From: Bacillus sp. CH30_1T
GTDB lineage: Bacteria > Bacillota > Bacilli > Bacillales > Bacillaceae_B
DNA: 64,000 nucleotides
Assembly: GCF_008364765.1 (NCBI RefSeq)
Contig: NZ_VTUY01000004.1
Coordinates: 124,001-188,000 of the forward strand
Direction of reading: 5' to 3'
The position numbers and the translations under genes were made by a program. The notes beneath the pieces were generated by a model. The model saw only the letters and a program-made list of their open reading frames with translations. It was not told where the DNA came from and made no database searches. This document shows positions 47,623 to 56,463 of this stretch, piece by piece; position 1 is the stretch's first letter; every line of letters starts with the position of its first letter.

Positions 47623-47897
47623 TCACATATGTTGAATGTGAGTGCATGATTTATGATTCTCACTCTTTAAAAGAAAAGCGGGCTGTCCTGCAGAGGGTCT
47701 TGTCACGCCTCAAACAAAAATTTAATGTATCTGTCTCTGAAATCGGACATCAGGACGTATGGCAGCGAACCAGGATTGCCATCGTCACTGTCGCTTCTTC
47801 TAAAGGAGCCAGTGAAAGAGAAATTGAGCATGCATTGAAATTCATTGATTCTTTTCCGGAGTGGGAGAGACTGGAGACCCAAATCGAGTCATTATAA
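47619..47897 (+). CDS. ylxP: YlxP, DUF503 family protein
   Basis: 92 aa. Starts in an ATGA overlap with infB. Family features: [20 protein letters not shown] and [21 protein letters not shown] small cytoplasmic protein always next to infB/rbfA; a role in ribosome biogenesis is guessed from context only. Confidence 0.93.
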   Translation: MITYVECECMIYDSHSLKEKRAVLQRVLSRLKQKFNVSVSEIGHQDVWQRTRIAIVTVASSKGASEREIEHALKFIDSFPEWERLETQIESL

Positions 47898-47952
47898 AGA
47901 GTTGCTTATGTTCCAACATATAACCATTAACGATATATAAGAGGTGATATTG

Positions 47953-48321
47953 ATGAGCCATCGTGCGAATCGTGTTAGCGAGCAAATGAAGAAAGAGCTC
48001 AGCGATATTATCGGACGAAAAATAAAGGACCCACGCATTGGCTTTGTGACAGTTACAGATGTGCAGGTAACTGGTGATTTACAACAGGCAAAAGTGTATA
48101 TTACCGTTCTGGGTGGAGAAGACCAAAGAGAAAACACGCTTAAAGGTCTGGCAAAGGCAAAAGGATTCATCCGTTCTGAAGTAGGACAGCGAATCCGTCT
48201 GCGCAAAACACCTGAAATTATTTTTGAGTTTGATGAATCGATTGATTATGGTAATCATATTGAAACTTTATTAAGAAAAGTTCAAGATGAACCAGAAGAG
48301 TCTAAAGACACAGAAGAGTAA
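47953..48321 (+). CDS. rbfA: Ribosome-binding factor A
   Basis: 122 aa KH-like protein for late 16S rRNA/30S maturation. Motifs [40 protein letters not shown] and [20 protein letters not shown] 47953 follows AAGAGGTG; in-frame GTG 47944 overlaps it. A terminator after it closes the rimP-rbfA operon. Confidence 0.97.
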   Translation: MSHRANRVSEQMKKELSDIIGRKIKDPRIGFVTVTDVQVTGDLQQAKVYITVLGGEDQRENTLKGLAKAKGFIRSEVGQRIRLRKTPEIIFEFDESIDYGNHIETLLRKVQDEPEESKDTEE

Positions 48322-48326
48322 GAAGA

Positions 48327-48376
48327 AAGGGCTGATCCGGAGGAAATTAATTCCGATGGATTAGTCCTTTTGTTTT
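48327..48376 (+). terminator. Terminator after rbfA
   Basis: AAGGGCTGATCC (48327-48338) pairs with GGATTAGTCCTT (48358-48369; two G-T pairs), with inner CGGA/TCCG, then TTTGTTTT. It splits rbfA from truB, which in B. subtilis follow closely. Confidence 0.85.
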
Positions 48377-48419
48377 CTAAATGTTGAATAAAAGAATGAA
48401 CATTAGTGGAGGTATTAAG

Positions 48420-49328
48420 ATGAATGGAATCCTGCCCCTATGGAAGCCCCGTGGCATGACGTCACATGATTGTGTATTTAAATTAAGGAAGCTCCTTAGA
48501 ACGAAAAAGGTAGGCCATACAGGCACGCTTGACCCGGAAGTATCTGGTGTACTTCCAATTTGTATTGGAAGAGCTACAAAGATAGCTGAGTACATTACAG
48601 CATCGGGAAAAACCTATGAAGGGGAAGTCACTCTCGGTTTCTCGACTACGACAGAAGATGCTTGGGGTGAACCTGTTGTAGAGAAAACGGTGGACCGTAC
48701 GATTACCAGAGCAGAGGTTGAGGAGATTCTCAGAAGTTTAACCGGCGATATTACGCAAACCCCTCCAATGTATTCAGCGGTAAAGGTAAACGGTAAACGG
48801 TTATATGAGTATGCAAGACAAGGGATTGAAGTTGATAGACCATCAAGAACCGTTCGTATCCATAAGCTTAGTTTACTCGAGGAGTGGGATGAATTAGACA
48901 GCAAGGATCCGGCTTTCTCATTTGAAGTAGCTTGTGGCAAAGGTACTTATGTGAGGACCCTTGCTGTTGAAATTGGAAATAGACTTGGATATCCAGCTCA
49001 TATGTCAGCACTTACCCGTACACAATCAGCCAGTTTTAGGAAAGAGGACTGTTTTACTTTAGAAGATGTAAAAGAGTTCGTTGATAATGAAAACCCACAA
49101 GGACTTCTTCTCCCACTGGAAATGGGACTTTCTCATTTGCCGAAAATGGCAATTAATGATACATTAGCAGAGAAAGTGAAGAATGGAGCACGCTTGCAAG
49201 AGCCTGAGGATTGGCCGGAAACGAGAGAGGTAGTGATGGAGCATCATGGTAAGACTATTGCCATTTATCGCCGTCACCCGGACAAATCAGGGGTTATCAA
49301 GCCTGTCAAAGTGCTTTTCAACGACTAG
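48420..49328 (+). CDS. truB: tRNA pseudouridine-55 synthase TruB
   Basis: 302 aa. Catalytic Asp D38 in GHTGTLDPEVSGVLP; further TruB motifs are GKTYEGEVTLGFSTTTEDAW, PPMYSAVKVNGKRLYEYAR and GTYVRTLAVEIG. ATG 48420 follows GGAGG (48408-48412); ATG 48381 lies before it. ribF follows after 19 nt. Confidence 0.97.
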   Translation: MNGILPLWKPRGMTSHDCVFKLRKLLRTKKVGHTGTLDPEVSGVLPICIGRATKIAEYITASGKTYEGEVTLGFSTTTEDAWGEPVVEKTVDRTITRAEVEEILRSLTGDITQTPPMYSAVKVNGKRLYEYARQGIEVDRPSRTVRIHKLSLLEEWDELDSKDPAFSFEVACGKGTYVRTLAVEIGNRLGYPAHMSALTRTQSASFRKEDCFTLEDVKEFVDNENPQGLLLPLEMGLSHLPKMAINDTLAEKVKNGARLQEPEDWPETREVVMEHHGKTIAIYRRHPDKSGVIKPVKVLFND

Positions 49329-49347
49329 TGAAAAAAGGTGAAATACT

Positions 49348-50292
49348 GTGAAAGTGATAACTGTACATCATCCACATTCAATTAGTAAGAATGATTTTCC
49401 ACCCCTTGTTTTGGCTCTAGGGTACTTCGATGGAGTACATAGAGGACATCAGAGGGTGATCAGTGCAGCAGTAGAAAAAGCGAAACAGCTCAAAGCTTGT
49501 AGTGCGGTGATGACATTTGATCCTCATCCTTCAGTTGTATTAGGTCATAAGCACAAGCATATACACTACATAACTCCTCTGGAAGATAAGAAAGAAATAA
49601 TAGAGGAACTGGGCGTGGATTATTTATTTATTGTCCGTTTTACATCAGAATTTGCAAGTCTGATTCCTCAGGACTTCGTTGATCAATACATCATAGGTCT
49701 CAATGCACTGCATGTAGTAGCAGGTTTCGATTACTCATATGGACGTTTAGGGAAAGGGACGATGGAAACACTCCCATTCCATTCACGTGATATGTTTACT
49801 TCTACTACAATTTCGAAGCTTACAGACGATGACTTGAAAGTAAGTTCAACGTTCATAAGAGAATGCCTTAAAGAAGGCAACGTAAAGAAAGCCCGTCAGC
49901 TCCTGGGCAGGCCGTTTAAAATGAAAGGGACAGTCATTCATGGGGATAAGAGAGGCAGAAAAATTGGCTTTCCTACTGCCAATATTGAGTTGGCCTACGA
50001 CTATCTTACTCCTAAAGTGGGAGTCTATGCTGTTAGAATGAAAATTCATGATAAATGGTTCGATGGTGTATGTAATATTGGTTATAAGCCTACTTTTAAA
50101 AATCCAGATGAATACTCTCTATCAATCGAAGTTCACATTTTTGATTTCCATGCGTCAATATATGGCGAAGAAGTGTATATCGAATGGTATGAAAGAATTA
50201 GGGATGAACAGAAGTTTTCAGGGATAGAGGAATTAATCTCGCAAATTCAGAAAGATAAAGACAAAGCAATACACTACTTTTCGGAAATTTGA
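49348..50292 (+). CDS. ribF: Bifunctional riboflavin kinase/FAD synthetase RibF
   Basis: Converts riboflavin to FMN and FAD. 314 aa. N-terminal FMN adenylyltransferase with nucleotide-binding GYFDGVHRGHQRVI (about residues 27-40); C-terminal riboflavin kinase domain (about 185-310) with GDKRGRKIGFPTANIEL and GVYAVRMKI. Starts with GTG after AAGGTG. B. subtilis calls it ribC. Confidence 0.97.
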   Translation: MKVITVHHPHSISKNDFPPLVLALGYFDGVHRGHQRVISAAVEKAKQLKACSAVMTFDPHPSVVLGHKHKHIHYITPLEDKKEIIEELGVDYLFIVRFTSEFASLIPQDFVDQYIIGLNALHVVAGFDYSYGRLGKGTMETLPFHSRDMFTSTTISKLTDDDLKVSSTFIRECLKEGNVKKARQLLGRPFKMKGTVIHGDKRGRKIGFPTANIELAYDYLTPKVGVYAVRMKIHDKWFDGVCNIGYKPTFKNPDEYSLSIEVHIFDFHASIYGEEVYIEWYERIRDEQKFSGIEELISQIQKDKDKAIHYFSEI

Positions 50293-50301
50293 GGTTTATA
50301 C

Positions 50302-50330
50302 TTGATTTTTGTTGAAAAGAGTAGTATTCT
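50302..50330 (+). promoter_or_regulatory. SigA promoter of rpsO
   Basis: TTGATT (50302-50307), 17-bp spacer, TATTCT (50325-50330); start expected near 50337, giving a leader of about 90 nt. Confidence 0.65.
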
Positions 50331-50336
50331 AAATAG

Positions 50337-50427
50337 CGTATGAAATGAACCTTTGCTTGGCATCACGATTCACCAACGGTTGCTCAGTAACAGGGGATTT
50401 GAAAGAAATTATTAGGAGGTGAAAAGG
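50337..50427 (+). promoter_or_regulatory. rpsO leader (S15 translational operator)
   Basis: A 90-nt leader with short pairing blocks (ACC/GGT and GTT/AAC around 50371-50393) ahead of an AGGAGGTGA ribosome binding site. In Geobacillus stearothermophilus S15 binds a comparable three-way junction in its own mRNA. The exact fold here was not computed. Confidence 0.55.
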
Positions 50428-50697
50428 ATGGCTATCACTAAAGAGCGTAAAAACGAACTTATCAGTGAATACAAAGTACATGAGAACGATACTGGATCTC
50501 CAGAAGTTCAAATTGCTGTCCTAACTGAAGAAATTAACAACCTGAACGATCACTTACGCGTTCACAAGAAAGACCACCACTCTCGTCGCGGTCTTCTGAA
50601 AATGGTAGGTCACCGTCGTAATCTATTATCTTACCTACGTAAGAAAGATGTACAACGCTACCGTGAGTTAATCAACAAATTAGGTTTACGTCGATAA
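50428..50697 (+). CDS. rpsO: 30S ribosomal protein S15
   Basis: 89 aa, exact family length: [60 protein letters not shown] and [23 protein letters not shown] 50428 follows AGGAGG (50413-50418) with 9-nt spacing; an in-frame GTG at 50419 abuts that site. Highly-expressed codon pattern. Confidence 0.99.
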   Translation: MAITKERKNELISEYKVHENDTGSPEVQIAVLTEEINNLNDHLRVHKKDHHSRRGLLKMVGHRRNLLSYLRKKDVQRYRELINKLGLRR

Positions 50698-50708
50698 ACA
50701 GACAAAGG

Positions 50709-50733
50709 AAGCGGGATTATGTCCCGCTTTTTC
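50709..50733 (+). terminator. Terminator after rpsO
   Basis: AAGCGGGA (50709-50716) pairs with TCCCGCTT (50722-50729) around TTATG, followed by TTT. Confidence 0.9.
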
Positions 50734-50743
50734 TTTAGTTTTG

Positions 50744-50781
50744 ATAAGTGGGAATCTTTGCATGATCCCCCACTTATTTTT
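50744..50781 (+). terminator. Second terminator-like hairpin after rpsO
   Basis: ATAAGTGGG (50744-50752) pairs with CCCACTTAT (50769-50777), with inner ATC/GAT, then TTTT. Eleven nt downstream of the first terminator; a fail-safe, or part of the pnp leader. Confidence 0.7.
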
Positions 50782-51048
50782 AAATATTTTTATCGCGAAA
50801 AGTATTCAATTATATAGTTTTTGTCTAAAATACATAATATGTACATAAGAGTTATTCGAGTCCTTAATGCGAGTAAATAGAACTTTCCATTGAGACAACA
50901 TACTATATTTACATAGTTCCTTATGTTATTCACCCAAGCGAATATAACGGCACGAATGTGCATGATATAGATTAGTTTTTTACAATATTTATCCGGGTTA
51001 GGTACAGGCCGAACCTTTTAGTGATATATAAAGAGAGGGGCACACTTT

Positions 51049-53172
51049 ATGGAACAAACTAAACAAACCTTTTCCATTGAATGGGCAGGAAGAGAATTAA
51101 CGGTCGAAGTAGGCCAATTTGCCAAACAAGCCAATGGAGCGGTGATGGTACGCTACGGAGATACTGCGGTATTAAGTAGTGCAACAGCTTCAAAAGAGCC
51201 AAAACCACTGGATTTCTTCCCACTAACTGTGAATTATGAAGAAAGATTATATGCTGTTGGTAAAATTCCAGGAGGATTTATTAAACGTGAAGGACGTCCG
51301 AGCGAAAAAGCGATCCTGGCAAGCCGTTTAATTGACCGTCCTATCCGTCCATTGTTCGCAGATGGATTCCGTAATGAAGTACAAGTAATCAGTATAGTGA
51401 TGAGTGTAGACCAAAACTGTTCATCTGAAATGGCAGCTATGTTCGGATCTTCACTAGCACTATCTGTTTCTGATATCCCATTTGAGGGTCCGATTGCAGG
51501 GGTAATTGTTGGTCTGATTGATGGTGAATTTATTATTAACCCTTCAGTGGAGCAGCTGGAGAAAAGTGAGATTCATTTATCTGTAGCCGGTACCAAAGAT
51601 GCCATCAACATGGTTGAAGCAGGTGCAGATGAAGTACCTGAAGAGACAATGCTTGAGGCAATCATGTTTGGTCATGAAGAAATAAAGCGTTTAGTCGCTT
51701 TCCAAGAGGAAATTGTTGCTAAAGTCGGTAAAGAGAAATCTGAAATTCAACTTGTTGAACTAGATCAAGCCGTTGAAGCAGAGGTTCGTTCATTATGTGA
51801 AAGTGAACTAATCCCTGCGATTCAAGTTCAAGAAAAACATGCTCGTGAAGAAGCAATTAAAGCAGTAAAGAAAAAAGTGATGGCTGTTTATGAAGAAGAG
51901 AAAGAAGCCGATGAAGCTACACTGAAGCAAGTGAAAAAAGTATTAGACAAGCTTGTGAAAAATGAAGTTCGTCGCTTGATTACTGAAGATAAAGTCCGTC
52001 CCGATGGTCGTAAAGTCGACGAAATACGTCCACTTTCTTCCGAGGTTGGTTTATTACCAAGAACACACGGTTCAGGACTATTCACACGTGGACAAACCCA
52101 AGCACTAAGCATTTGTACATTAGGGGCATTAGGAGATGTTCAAGTTCTTGATGGTCTTGGGATTGAAGAATCAAAACGATTCATGCATCATTATAATTTC
52201 CCTCAATTCAGTGTAGGGGAAACGGGCCCGATTAGAGGACCGGGTCGTCGTGAAATCGGACATGGAGCACTAGGGGAAAAAGCCTTGGATCCCATTATTC
52301 CAAACGAGAAAGACTTCCCGTATACAATTCGTCTTGTTTCTGAAGTACTTGAATCAAATGGTTCAACTTCACAAGCAAGTATCTGTGCAAGTACCCTAGC
52401 GATGATGGATGCCGGTGTTCCAATTAAAGCACCAGTAGCAGGGATCGCTATGGGTCTGATCAAATCTGGTGAAAACTATTCCATCTTAACGGATATTCAA
52501 GGGATGGAAGATCACCTGGGTGACATGGACTTTAAAGTAGCTGGGACTTCTAAGGGTGTTACCGCTCTTCAAATGGATATCAAAATTGATGGGCTATCTC
52601 GAGAAATTCTTGAAGAAGCACTTCAACAAGCGAAAAAAGGAAGAATGCAGATTCTAGATAGCATGTTAGCAACAATCGGTGAAGCAAGAACCAGCCTTTC
52701 TCAATATGCACCTAAAATCTTAACCATGCATATTAACCCTGATAAAATCCGCGATGTTATTGGACCAAGTGGTAAACAAATCAATAAAATCATCGACGAA
52801 ACAGGCGTTAAGATTGATATTGAGCAGGACGGAACGATCTTCATCTCTTCTACTGATGAAGAGATGAACAAAGTTGCTAAGAAAACAATTGAAGATATAG
52901 TAAGAGAAGTTGAAGCTGGACAAATGTACCTGGGGAAAGTAAAACGAATTGAAAAATTCGGTGCATTTGTTGAAATCTTCAGTGGTAAAGATGGACTGGT
53001 CCACATATCTGAACTTGCAGAAGAACGTATTCGCAAAGTAGAAGATGTAGTAGCCATAGGCGATGAGATCCTTGTTAAGGTTCTTGACATCGATAACCAG
53101 GGTAGAGTCAACTTGTCTAGAAAAGCAGTTCTTAAAGAACAGCGTGAAAAAGAAGAACAAAACCAAGCATAA
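51049..53172 (+). CDS. pnp: Polyribonucleotide nucleotidyltransferase (PNPase)
   Basis: Phosphorolytic 3'-5' exoribonuclease, a main RNA decay enzyme. 707 aa: two RNase PH domains (about 12-145 and 310-460, with [20 protein letters not shown] and [18 protein letters not shown]), a KH domain (about 555-615, [11 protein letters not shown]) and an S1 domain (about 622-690, [19 protein letters not shown]). AGAGGGG precedes the ATG. A terminator follows. Confidence 0.99.
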   Translation: MEQTKQTFSIEWAGRELTVEVGQFAKQANGAVMVRYGDTAVLSSATASKEPKPLDFFPLTVNYEERLYAVGKIPGGFIKREGRPSEKAILASRLIDRPIRPLFADGFRNEVQVISIVMSVDQNCSSEMAAMFGSSLALSVSDIPFEGPIAGVIVGLIDGEFIINPSVEQLEKSEIHLSVAGTKDAINMVEAGADEVPEETMLEAIMFGHEEIKRLVAFQEEIVAKVGKEKSEIQLVELDQAVEAEVRSLCESELIPAIQVQEKHAREEAIKAVKKKVMAVYEEEKEADEATLKQVKKVLDKLVKNEVRRLITEDKVRPDGRKVDEIRPLSSEVGLLPRTHGSGLFTRGQTQALSICTLGALGDVQVLDGLGIEESKRFMHHYNFPQFSVGETGPIRGPGRREIGHGALGEKALDPIIPNEKDFPYTIRLVSEVLESNGSTSQASICASTLAMMDAGVPIKAPVAGIAMGLIKSGENYSILTDIQGMEDHLGDMDFKVAGTSKGVTALQMDIKIDGLSREILEEALQQAKKGRMQILDSMLATIGEARTSLSQYAPKILTMHINPDKIRDVIGPSGKQINKIIDETGVKIDIEQDGTIFISSTDEEMNKVAKKTIEDIVREVEAGQMYLGKVKRIEKFGAFVEIFSGKDGLVHISELAEERIRKVEDVVAIGDEILVKVLDIDNQGRVNLSRKAVLKEQREKEEQNQA

Positions 53173-53189
53173 TCTTTTGAGATTGGCAG

Positions 53190-53233
53190 GCTGTCCTGTA
53201 AGGAGCAAACTCTCCTGCGGGGCGGCTTTTTTT
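53190..53233 (+). terminator. Terminator after pnp
   Basis: GCTGTCC (53190-53196) pairs with GGGCGGC (53220-53226, with G-T pairs), inner AGGAG/CTCCT, then seven T. Confidence 0.8.
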
Positions 53234-53285
53234 ATCTGTGGAGTTTTTATTCAGGGCTGATGGAGTAGCCATCGCTTTTCGCCTT

Positions 53286-53450
53286 ATGCTTGTCGCCTCC
53301 TGAGCAAAGCCCCTCCGCTTTTGTATCATCCAGCTCCGGGGCTTAGAGGCTCGAGGTCATAAGTCAAAGATATCCAAAAGGCAAAAAGCGCCTTTCCGAT
53401 ATCTTCGCCTTATGCTTGTCGCCTCTTGAGCAAAGCCCCTCCGCTTTTGT
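53286..53450 (+). repeat. Dispersed intergenic repeat R1, copy 2
   Basis: 165 bp in the same orientation as copy 1 (174-333). A 39-nt tail unit occurs twice, 53286-53324 and 53412-53450, differing at one position, and brackets the head (CAGCTCCGGGGCTTAGAGGC, up to 53350) and a hairpin whose middle differs from copy 1. Outer stem GGGGCTTAGAGGC (53338-53350) with GCCTCT...AAGCCCC (53421-53439); inner AAAGGC/GCCTTT conserved. Confidence 0.82.
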
Positions 53451-53503
53451 TCTACCAGGTCCTTTTTCTTCATATGTTTTTAGGAGAAGGAAGGTGGACA
53501 GGT

Positions 53504-54508
53504 ATGGAAAGAAAATACTTGATTGGAATTAGTCTAATTGCTATTCTGACTTTAGTTATCGTTGAAAATCCGTTATCAGATCAATATGTGACAGGACTAA
53601 AACAAGAATCGTTAGAAGTAAATGGAGTTAGCCAACCCAATGATCTAACTCGAAGAATAAAAGAAGAAGCAAAATTGAGAGAAGTCCCGGCTCAAGATGC
53701 TGTAATAGATACAGTTTGGAAAGCTACTCCAGGATATAATGGTCTGAAAGTGGATGTAGAAGCGTCTCTTCAAAATATGAAAAAAGAAAAATCATTCGAT
53801 GAAGATAAACTGATCTACAAGCAAATCCCTCCTGAAACGCACTTACCTGATTTGCCTGCTTCCCCTGTTTACCGAGGGAATCCGGATAAACCAATGGTCT
53901 CTTTTATTATCAATGTAGCATGGGGAAATGAATATATCCCGGATATGCTTGCAACTTTGAAAAAACACCAAGTATATGCTACGTTCTTTTTAGAGGGGAG
54001 ATGGGTGAAAAATAACCCGGACTTAGCGAAGATGATCGTGGACGCAGGACATGAAGTGGGAAATCATTCATATTCTCACCCTGATATGAAAACATTGGAT
54101 TCAGCCAAAGTAAGAGAAGAATTGAAAAAGACGAATGAAATAATTGAAGTGACCACAGGGGAGAAAGCGAAGTGGTTTGCTCCACCAAGCGGCAGCTACC
54201 GGGAGGAAGTCATTAATATTGCAGACGAAATGCACATGAGAACGATTATGTGGAGTGTGGATACGATTGATTGGCAAAAGCCACAACCAAGCGTGTTAAT
54301 CGAGCGTGTAATGAGAAAGATGCACAAGGGAGCAATTGTACTTATGCACCCGACAGCTTCAACGGCTAATTCGTTAAACATGTTGATTCTTCAAATAAAA
54401 GAAAAAAATTTAAGGCTTGGTACGATCTCAAGCTTGGTTAAAGAAGAGAGAATCGTAGAAGACATCGATAATTCGTCAGAACAGGGAAATAGTAATAAGA
54501 AGCAGTAA
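53504..54508 (+). CDS. ylxY: YlxY, polysaccharide deacetylase family protein
   Basis: 334 aa. N-terminal membrane anchor or signal (about 5-20), then an extracytoplasmic NodB-like domain (about 130-320). The zinc-ligand histidines are present (GNHSYSHPDM, H188 and H192), as are FAPPSGSYREEV and MHPTAST. The catalytic TFDDG-type motif reads FIINVAWGNEY, with Asn138 where the catalytic Asp is expected, so activity is doubtful. B. subtilis YlxY, a sporulation-linked gene at the same place, is its likely ortholog. ATG 53504 follows AAGGTGG. Confidence 0.92.
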   Translation: MERKYLIGISLIAILTLVIVENPLSDQYVTGLKQESLEVNGVSQPNDLTRRIKEEAKLREVPAQDAVIDTVWKATPGYNGLKVDVEASLQNMKKEKSFDEDKLIYKQIPPETHLPDLPASPVYRGNPDKPMVSFIINVAWGNEYIPDMLATLKKHQVYATFFLEGRWVKNNPDLAKMIVDAGHEVGNHSYSHPDMKTLDSAKVREELKKTNEIIEVTTGEKAKWFAPPSGSYREEVINIADEMHMRTIMWSVDTIDWQKPQPSVLIERVMRKMHKGAIVLMHPTASTANSLNMLILQIKEKNLRLGTISSLVKEERIVEDIDNSSEQGNSNKKQ

Positions 54509-54536
54509 GTTTGCATCATGAATAGGAGGAAATTTC

Positions 54537-55778
54537 TTGATAAAGAAATATACATGCCAAAATGGACTAAGAATCGTGCTGGAGGAAATACCTCATGTCC
54601 GTTCTGTAGCGATTGGGGTCTGGATTGGAACCGGCTCACGCAATGAATCGGAACAAAATAACGGGATATCCCACTTTTTGGAACATATGTTTTTCAAAGG
54701 AACAAAAACGAAAACAGCCCGTGAAATAGCAGAGTCCTTTGACAGCATCGGCGGACAGGTCAATGCATTTACTTCAAAGGAATACACCTGCTATTATGCA
54801 AAAGTATTGGACAATCATGCGGATTATGCCTTACATACACTTTCCGATATGTTCTTTAACTCTACCTATGTAGAAGAAGAATTGAATAAAGAAAAAAATG
54901 TAGTGTATGAAGAGATTAAAATGTATGAAGATACCCCTGACGATATCGTTCATGACTTACTAAGCAAGGCAATCTATGAAGAGCATCCACTTGGCTATCC
55001 GATTCTGGGAACGGAAGAAACACTGAACTCATTCAATCAAGCTAAATTGAAAGAGTATATGCATGACATGTACACCCCGGATCAAGTAGTGGTATCTGTA
55101 GCAGGAAATGTGGATGAAACATTCATCAAAGAAGTCGAGAAGCTATTCGGATCTTATGAAGGTGGTAAAGGACCTGAGGACCGTGTGAAGCCTGCCTTTC
55201 ATAACAATAAGCTTGCCCGGAAAAAAGATACAGAACAAGCCCATTTATGCTTAGGATTTGACGGCCTGCAAATTGGGCATCCGGACATCTATAACCTGAT
55301 CGTATTAAACAACGTATTAGGTGGCAGTATGTCATCCCGTCTTTTTCAAGAGGTTCGCGAACAAAGAGGACTTGCGTATTCCGTTTTTTCTTATCACTCC
55401 GCATATGAAGATAGCGGAATGGTTACCATTTATGGAGGGACAGGGGCCAATCAATTAGATCAATTATTTGATACGATCGACAGCACCCTGCAAGCCCTAA
55501 AAGATGATGGTATAACCTCTAAAGAATTACTAAACAGCAAAGAACAATTAAAGGGTAACCTTATGCTGAGTTTAGAAAGTACGAATAGCCGGATGAGTCG
55601 TAACGGGAAAAATGAGCTGCTTCTAAAACACCACCGTACGCTGGATGAGATTGTCGAAGAAATCGACGGCGTTACAATGGACAAGGTAAATCAGTTAGCC
55701 CTTGACATCTTTAAAGATGATTATGCAATATCCCTCATCAGTCCGGATGGGAATCTCCCTCAAAATATGAGGAAATAA
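54537..55778 (+). CDS. mlpA: M16 family zinc peptidase MlpA (YmxG)
   Basis: 413 aa processing-peptidase-like protein. Inverted zinc motif HFLEH at residues 46-50 with downstream NKEKNVVYEEIKMYEDTPDD supplying the third ligand. C-terminal M16 half with GLAYSVFSYHSAYEDSG. TTG start after AGGAGGA (6-nt spacing). In B. subtilis MlpA affects extracellular protease expression. Followed by a terminator. Confidence 0.96.
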   Translation: MIKKYTCQNGLRIVLEEIPHVRSVAIGVWIGTGSRNESEQNNGISHFLEHMFFKGTKTKTAREIAESFDSIGGQVNAFTSKEYTCYYAKVLDNHADYALHTLSDMFFNSTYVEEELNKEKNVVYEEIKMYEDTPDDIVHDLLSKAIYEEHPLGYPILGTEETLNSFNQAKLKEYMHDMYTPDQVVVSVAGNVDETFIKEVEKLFGSYEGGKGPEDRVKPAFHNNKLARKKDTEQAHLCLGFDGLQIGHPDIYNLIVLNNVLGGSMSSRLFQEVREQRGLAYSVFSYHSAYEDSGMVTIYGGTGANQLDQLFDTIDSTLQALKDDGITSKELLNSKEQLKGNLMLSLESTNSRMSRNGKNELLLKHHRTLDEIVEEIDGVTMDKVNQLALDIFKDDYAISLISPDGNLPQNMRK

Positions 55779-55783
55779 CAGGA

Positions 55784-55813
55784 AAAAGCAGACTGCTTAA
55801 GTCTGCTTTTTTT
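55784..55813 (+). terminator. Terminator after mlpA
   Basis: AAAAGCAGAC (55784-55793) pairs with GTCTGCTTTT (55801-55810) around a 7-nt loop, with T run. Confidence 0.92.
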
Positions 55814-55915
55814 GAATGAATCATCACATTGGATTGAAATAACGAAGAATTTCTTCTAAAAAAAGTGGACAGTGTATACATTGTAATACAAAGCTTTTTT
55901 AAGGAGGAAACCTTC

Positions 55916-56149
55916 ATGAGATTAAGCGAGTTAAGCGGAAAAGAAATAGTCGATTATAAAAAAGCAGAACGACTTGGAATTCTAGGGCAAACTGATCTTG
56001 AATTCAATGATAAGTCAGGAAGTATTAATGCCCTTATCATTCCGACCGGTAAATGGCTGCGAAAACAAGGCGGGGAAATCCGGGTACCTTGGCATCAAAT
56101 CAGAACAATCGGGTCTGATATGATCATTCTGGAAGTATCGAATGAATAA
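55916..56149 (+). CDS. ymxH: YlmC/YmxH family sporulation protein (PRC-barrel)
   Basis: 77 aa. PRC-barrel-like beta protein: MRLSELSGKEIVDYKKAERL, LGQTDLEFNDKSGSINAL and VPWHQIRTIGSDMIILE. ATG 55916 follows a strong AAGGAGGAAA site; an in-frame upstream start at 55865 lies before it. The family is confined to spore formers and lies next to dpaA; function unknown. Confidence 0.94.
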   Translation: MRLSELSGKEIVDYKKAERLGILGQTDLEFNDKSGSINALIIPTGKWLRKQGGEIRVPWHQIRTIGSDMIILEVSNE

Positions 56150-56168
56150 CGAAATAGATAGTCTTTTG

Positions 56169-56191
56169 AAACGGGGCCCACCCCGTTTTTT
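56169..56191 (+). terminator. Terminator after ymxH
   Basis: AAACGGGG (56169-56176) pairs with CCCCGTTT (56181-56188) around a 4-nt loop, then TTT. Confidence 0.9.
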
Positions 56192-56378
56192 ATTTGGCCT
56201 ATAATTTAAAAAGTATGCTTTCTCCAAAATGTTGGTAGGAGTCAGTGGAATATGAAGATACATATTGTACCATTTGAATGAAACTTGTCTACGATCATTA
56301 TCCCCACCTAACCTTTTAAAACCGCTCCTTTACAAAAATAATCCCACATTCTAAACGGTCTCTTCCTGCTTTTCTTCT

Positions 56379-56407
56379 CACCCATTAGATATGTGCAACA
56401 TACACTG
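56379..56407 (+). promoter_or_regulatory. Candidate SigK promoter of dpaA
   Basis: CAC (-35, AC at 56380-56381), 17 bp, CATACACT (-10, 56399-56406), fitting the mother-cell SigK pattern (AC, 16-17 bp, CATAnnnT). It lies about 57 bp before dpaA. SigK control of the ortholog in B. subtilis is established. Confidence 0.55.
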
Positions 56408-56463
56408 TTGAAGTGAAAAGGGATTTAGAATAGCGATTATGTAAAAAGTAGGTGAAATCAGTG

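Larger units (their letters stand above)
50698..51048. other. Intergenic region rpsO-pnp (351 bp)
   Basis: No gene. After the two terminator hairpins it is A+T-rich with several complementary blocks: ACATAAG (50843-50849) with CTTATGT (50920-50926), GTTATTCG (50851-50858) with CGAATATAAC (50939-50948), and GGTT/AACC near 50997-51016. No convincing SigA promoter was found, so pnp is probably transcribed from a promoter I cannot define, or by read-through. Confidence 0.65.
53173..53503. other. Intergenic region pnp-ylxY (331 bp)
   Basis: Holds the pnp terminator, R1 repeat copy 2 and a short stretch with the ylxY ribosome binding site. An open frame continuous with ylxY begins at 53426 inside the repeat and is not taken as coding. 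No clear promoter seen. Confidence 0.7.
56150..56463. other. Intergenic region ymxH-dpaA (314 bp)
   Basis: Contains the ymxH terminator and the candidate SigK promoter of dpaA. The middle (about 56200-56370) shows no gene or repeat. Confidence 0.7.

Noticed and set aside
49329-49347. FMN riboswitch for ribF
   Set aside because: Only 19 nt separate truB and ribF, so no room for such an element.
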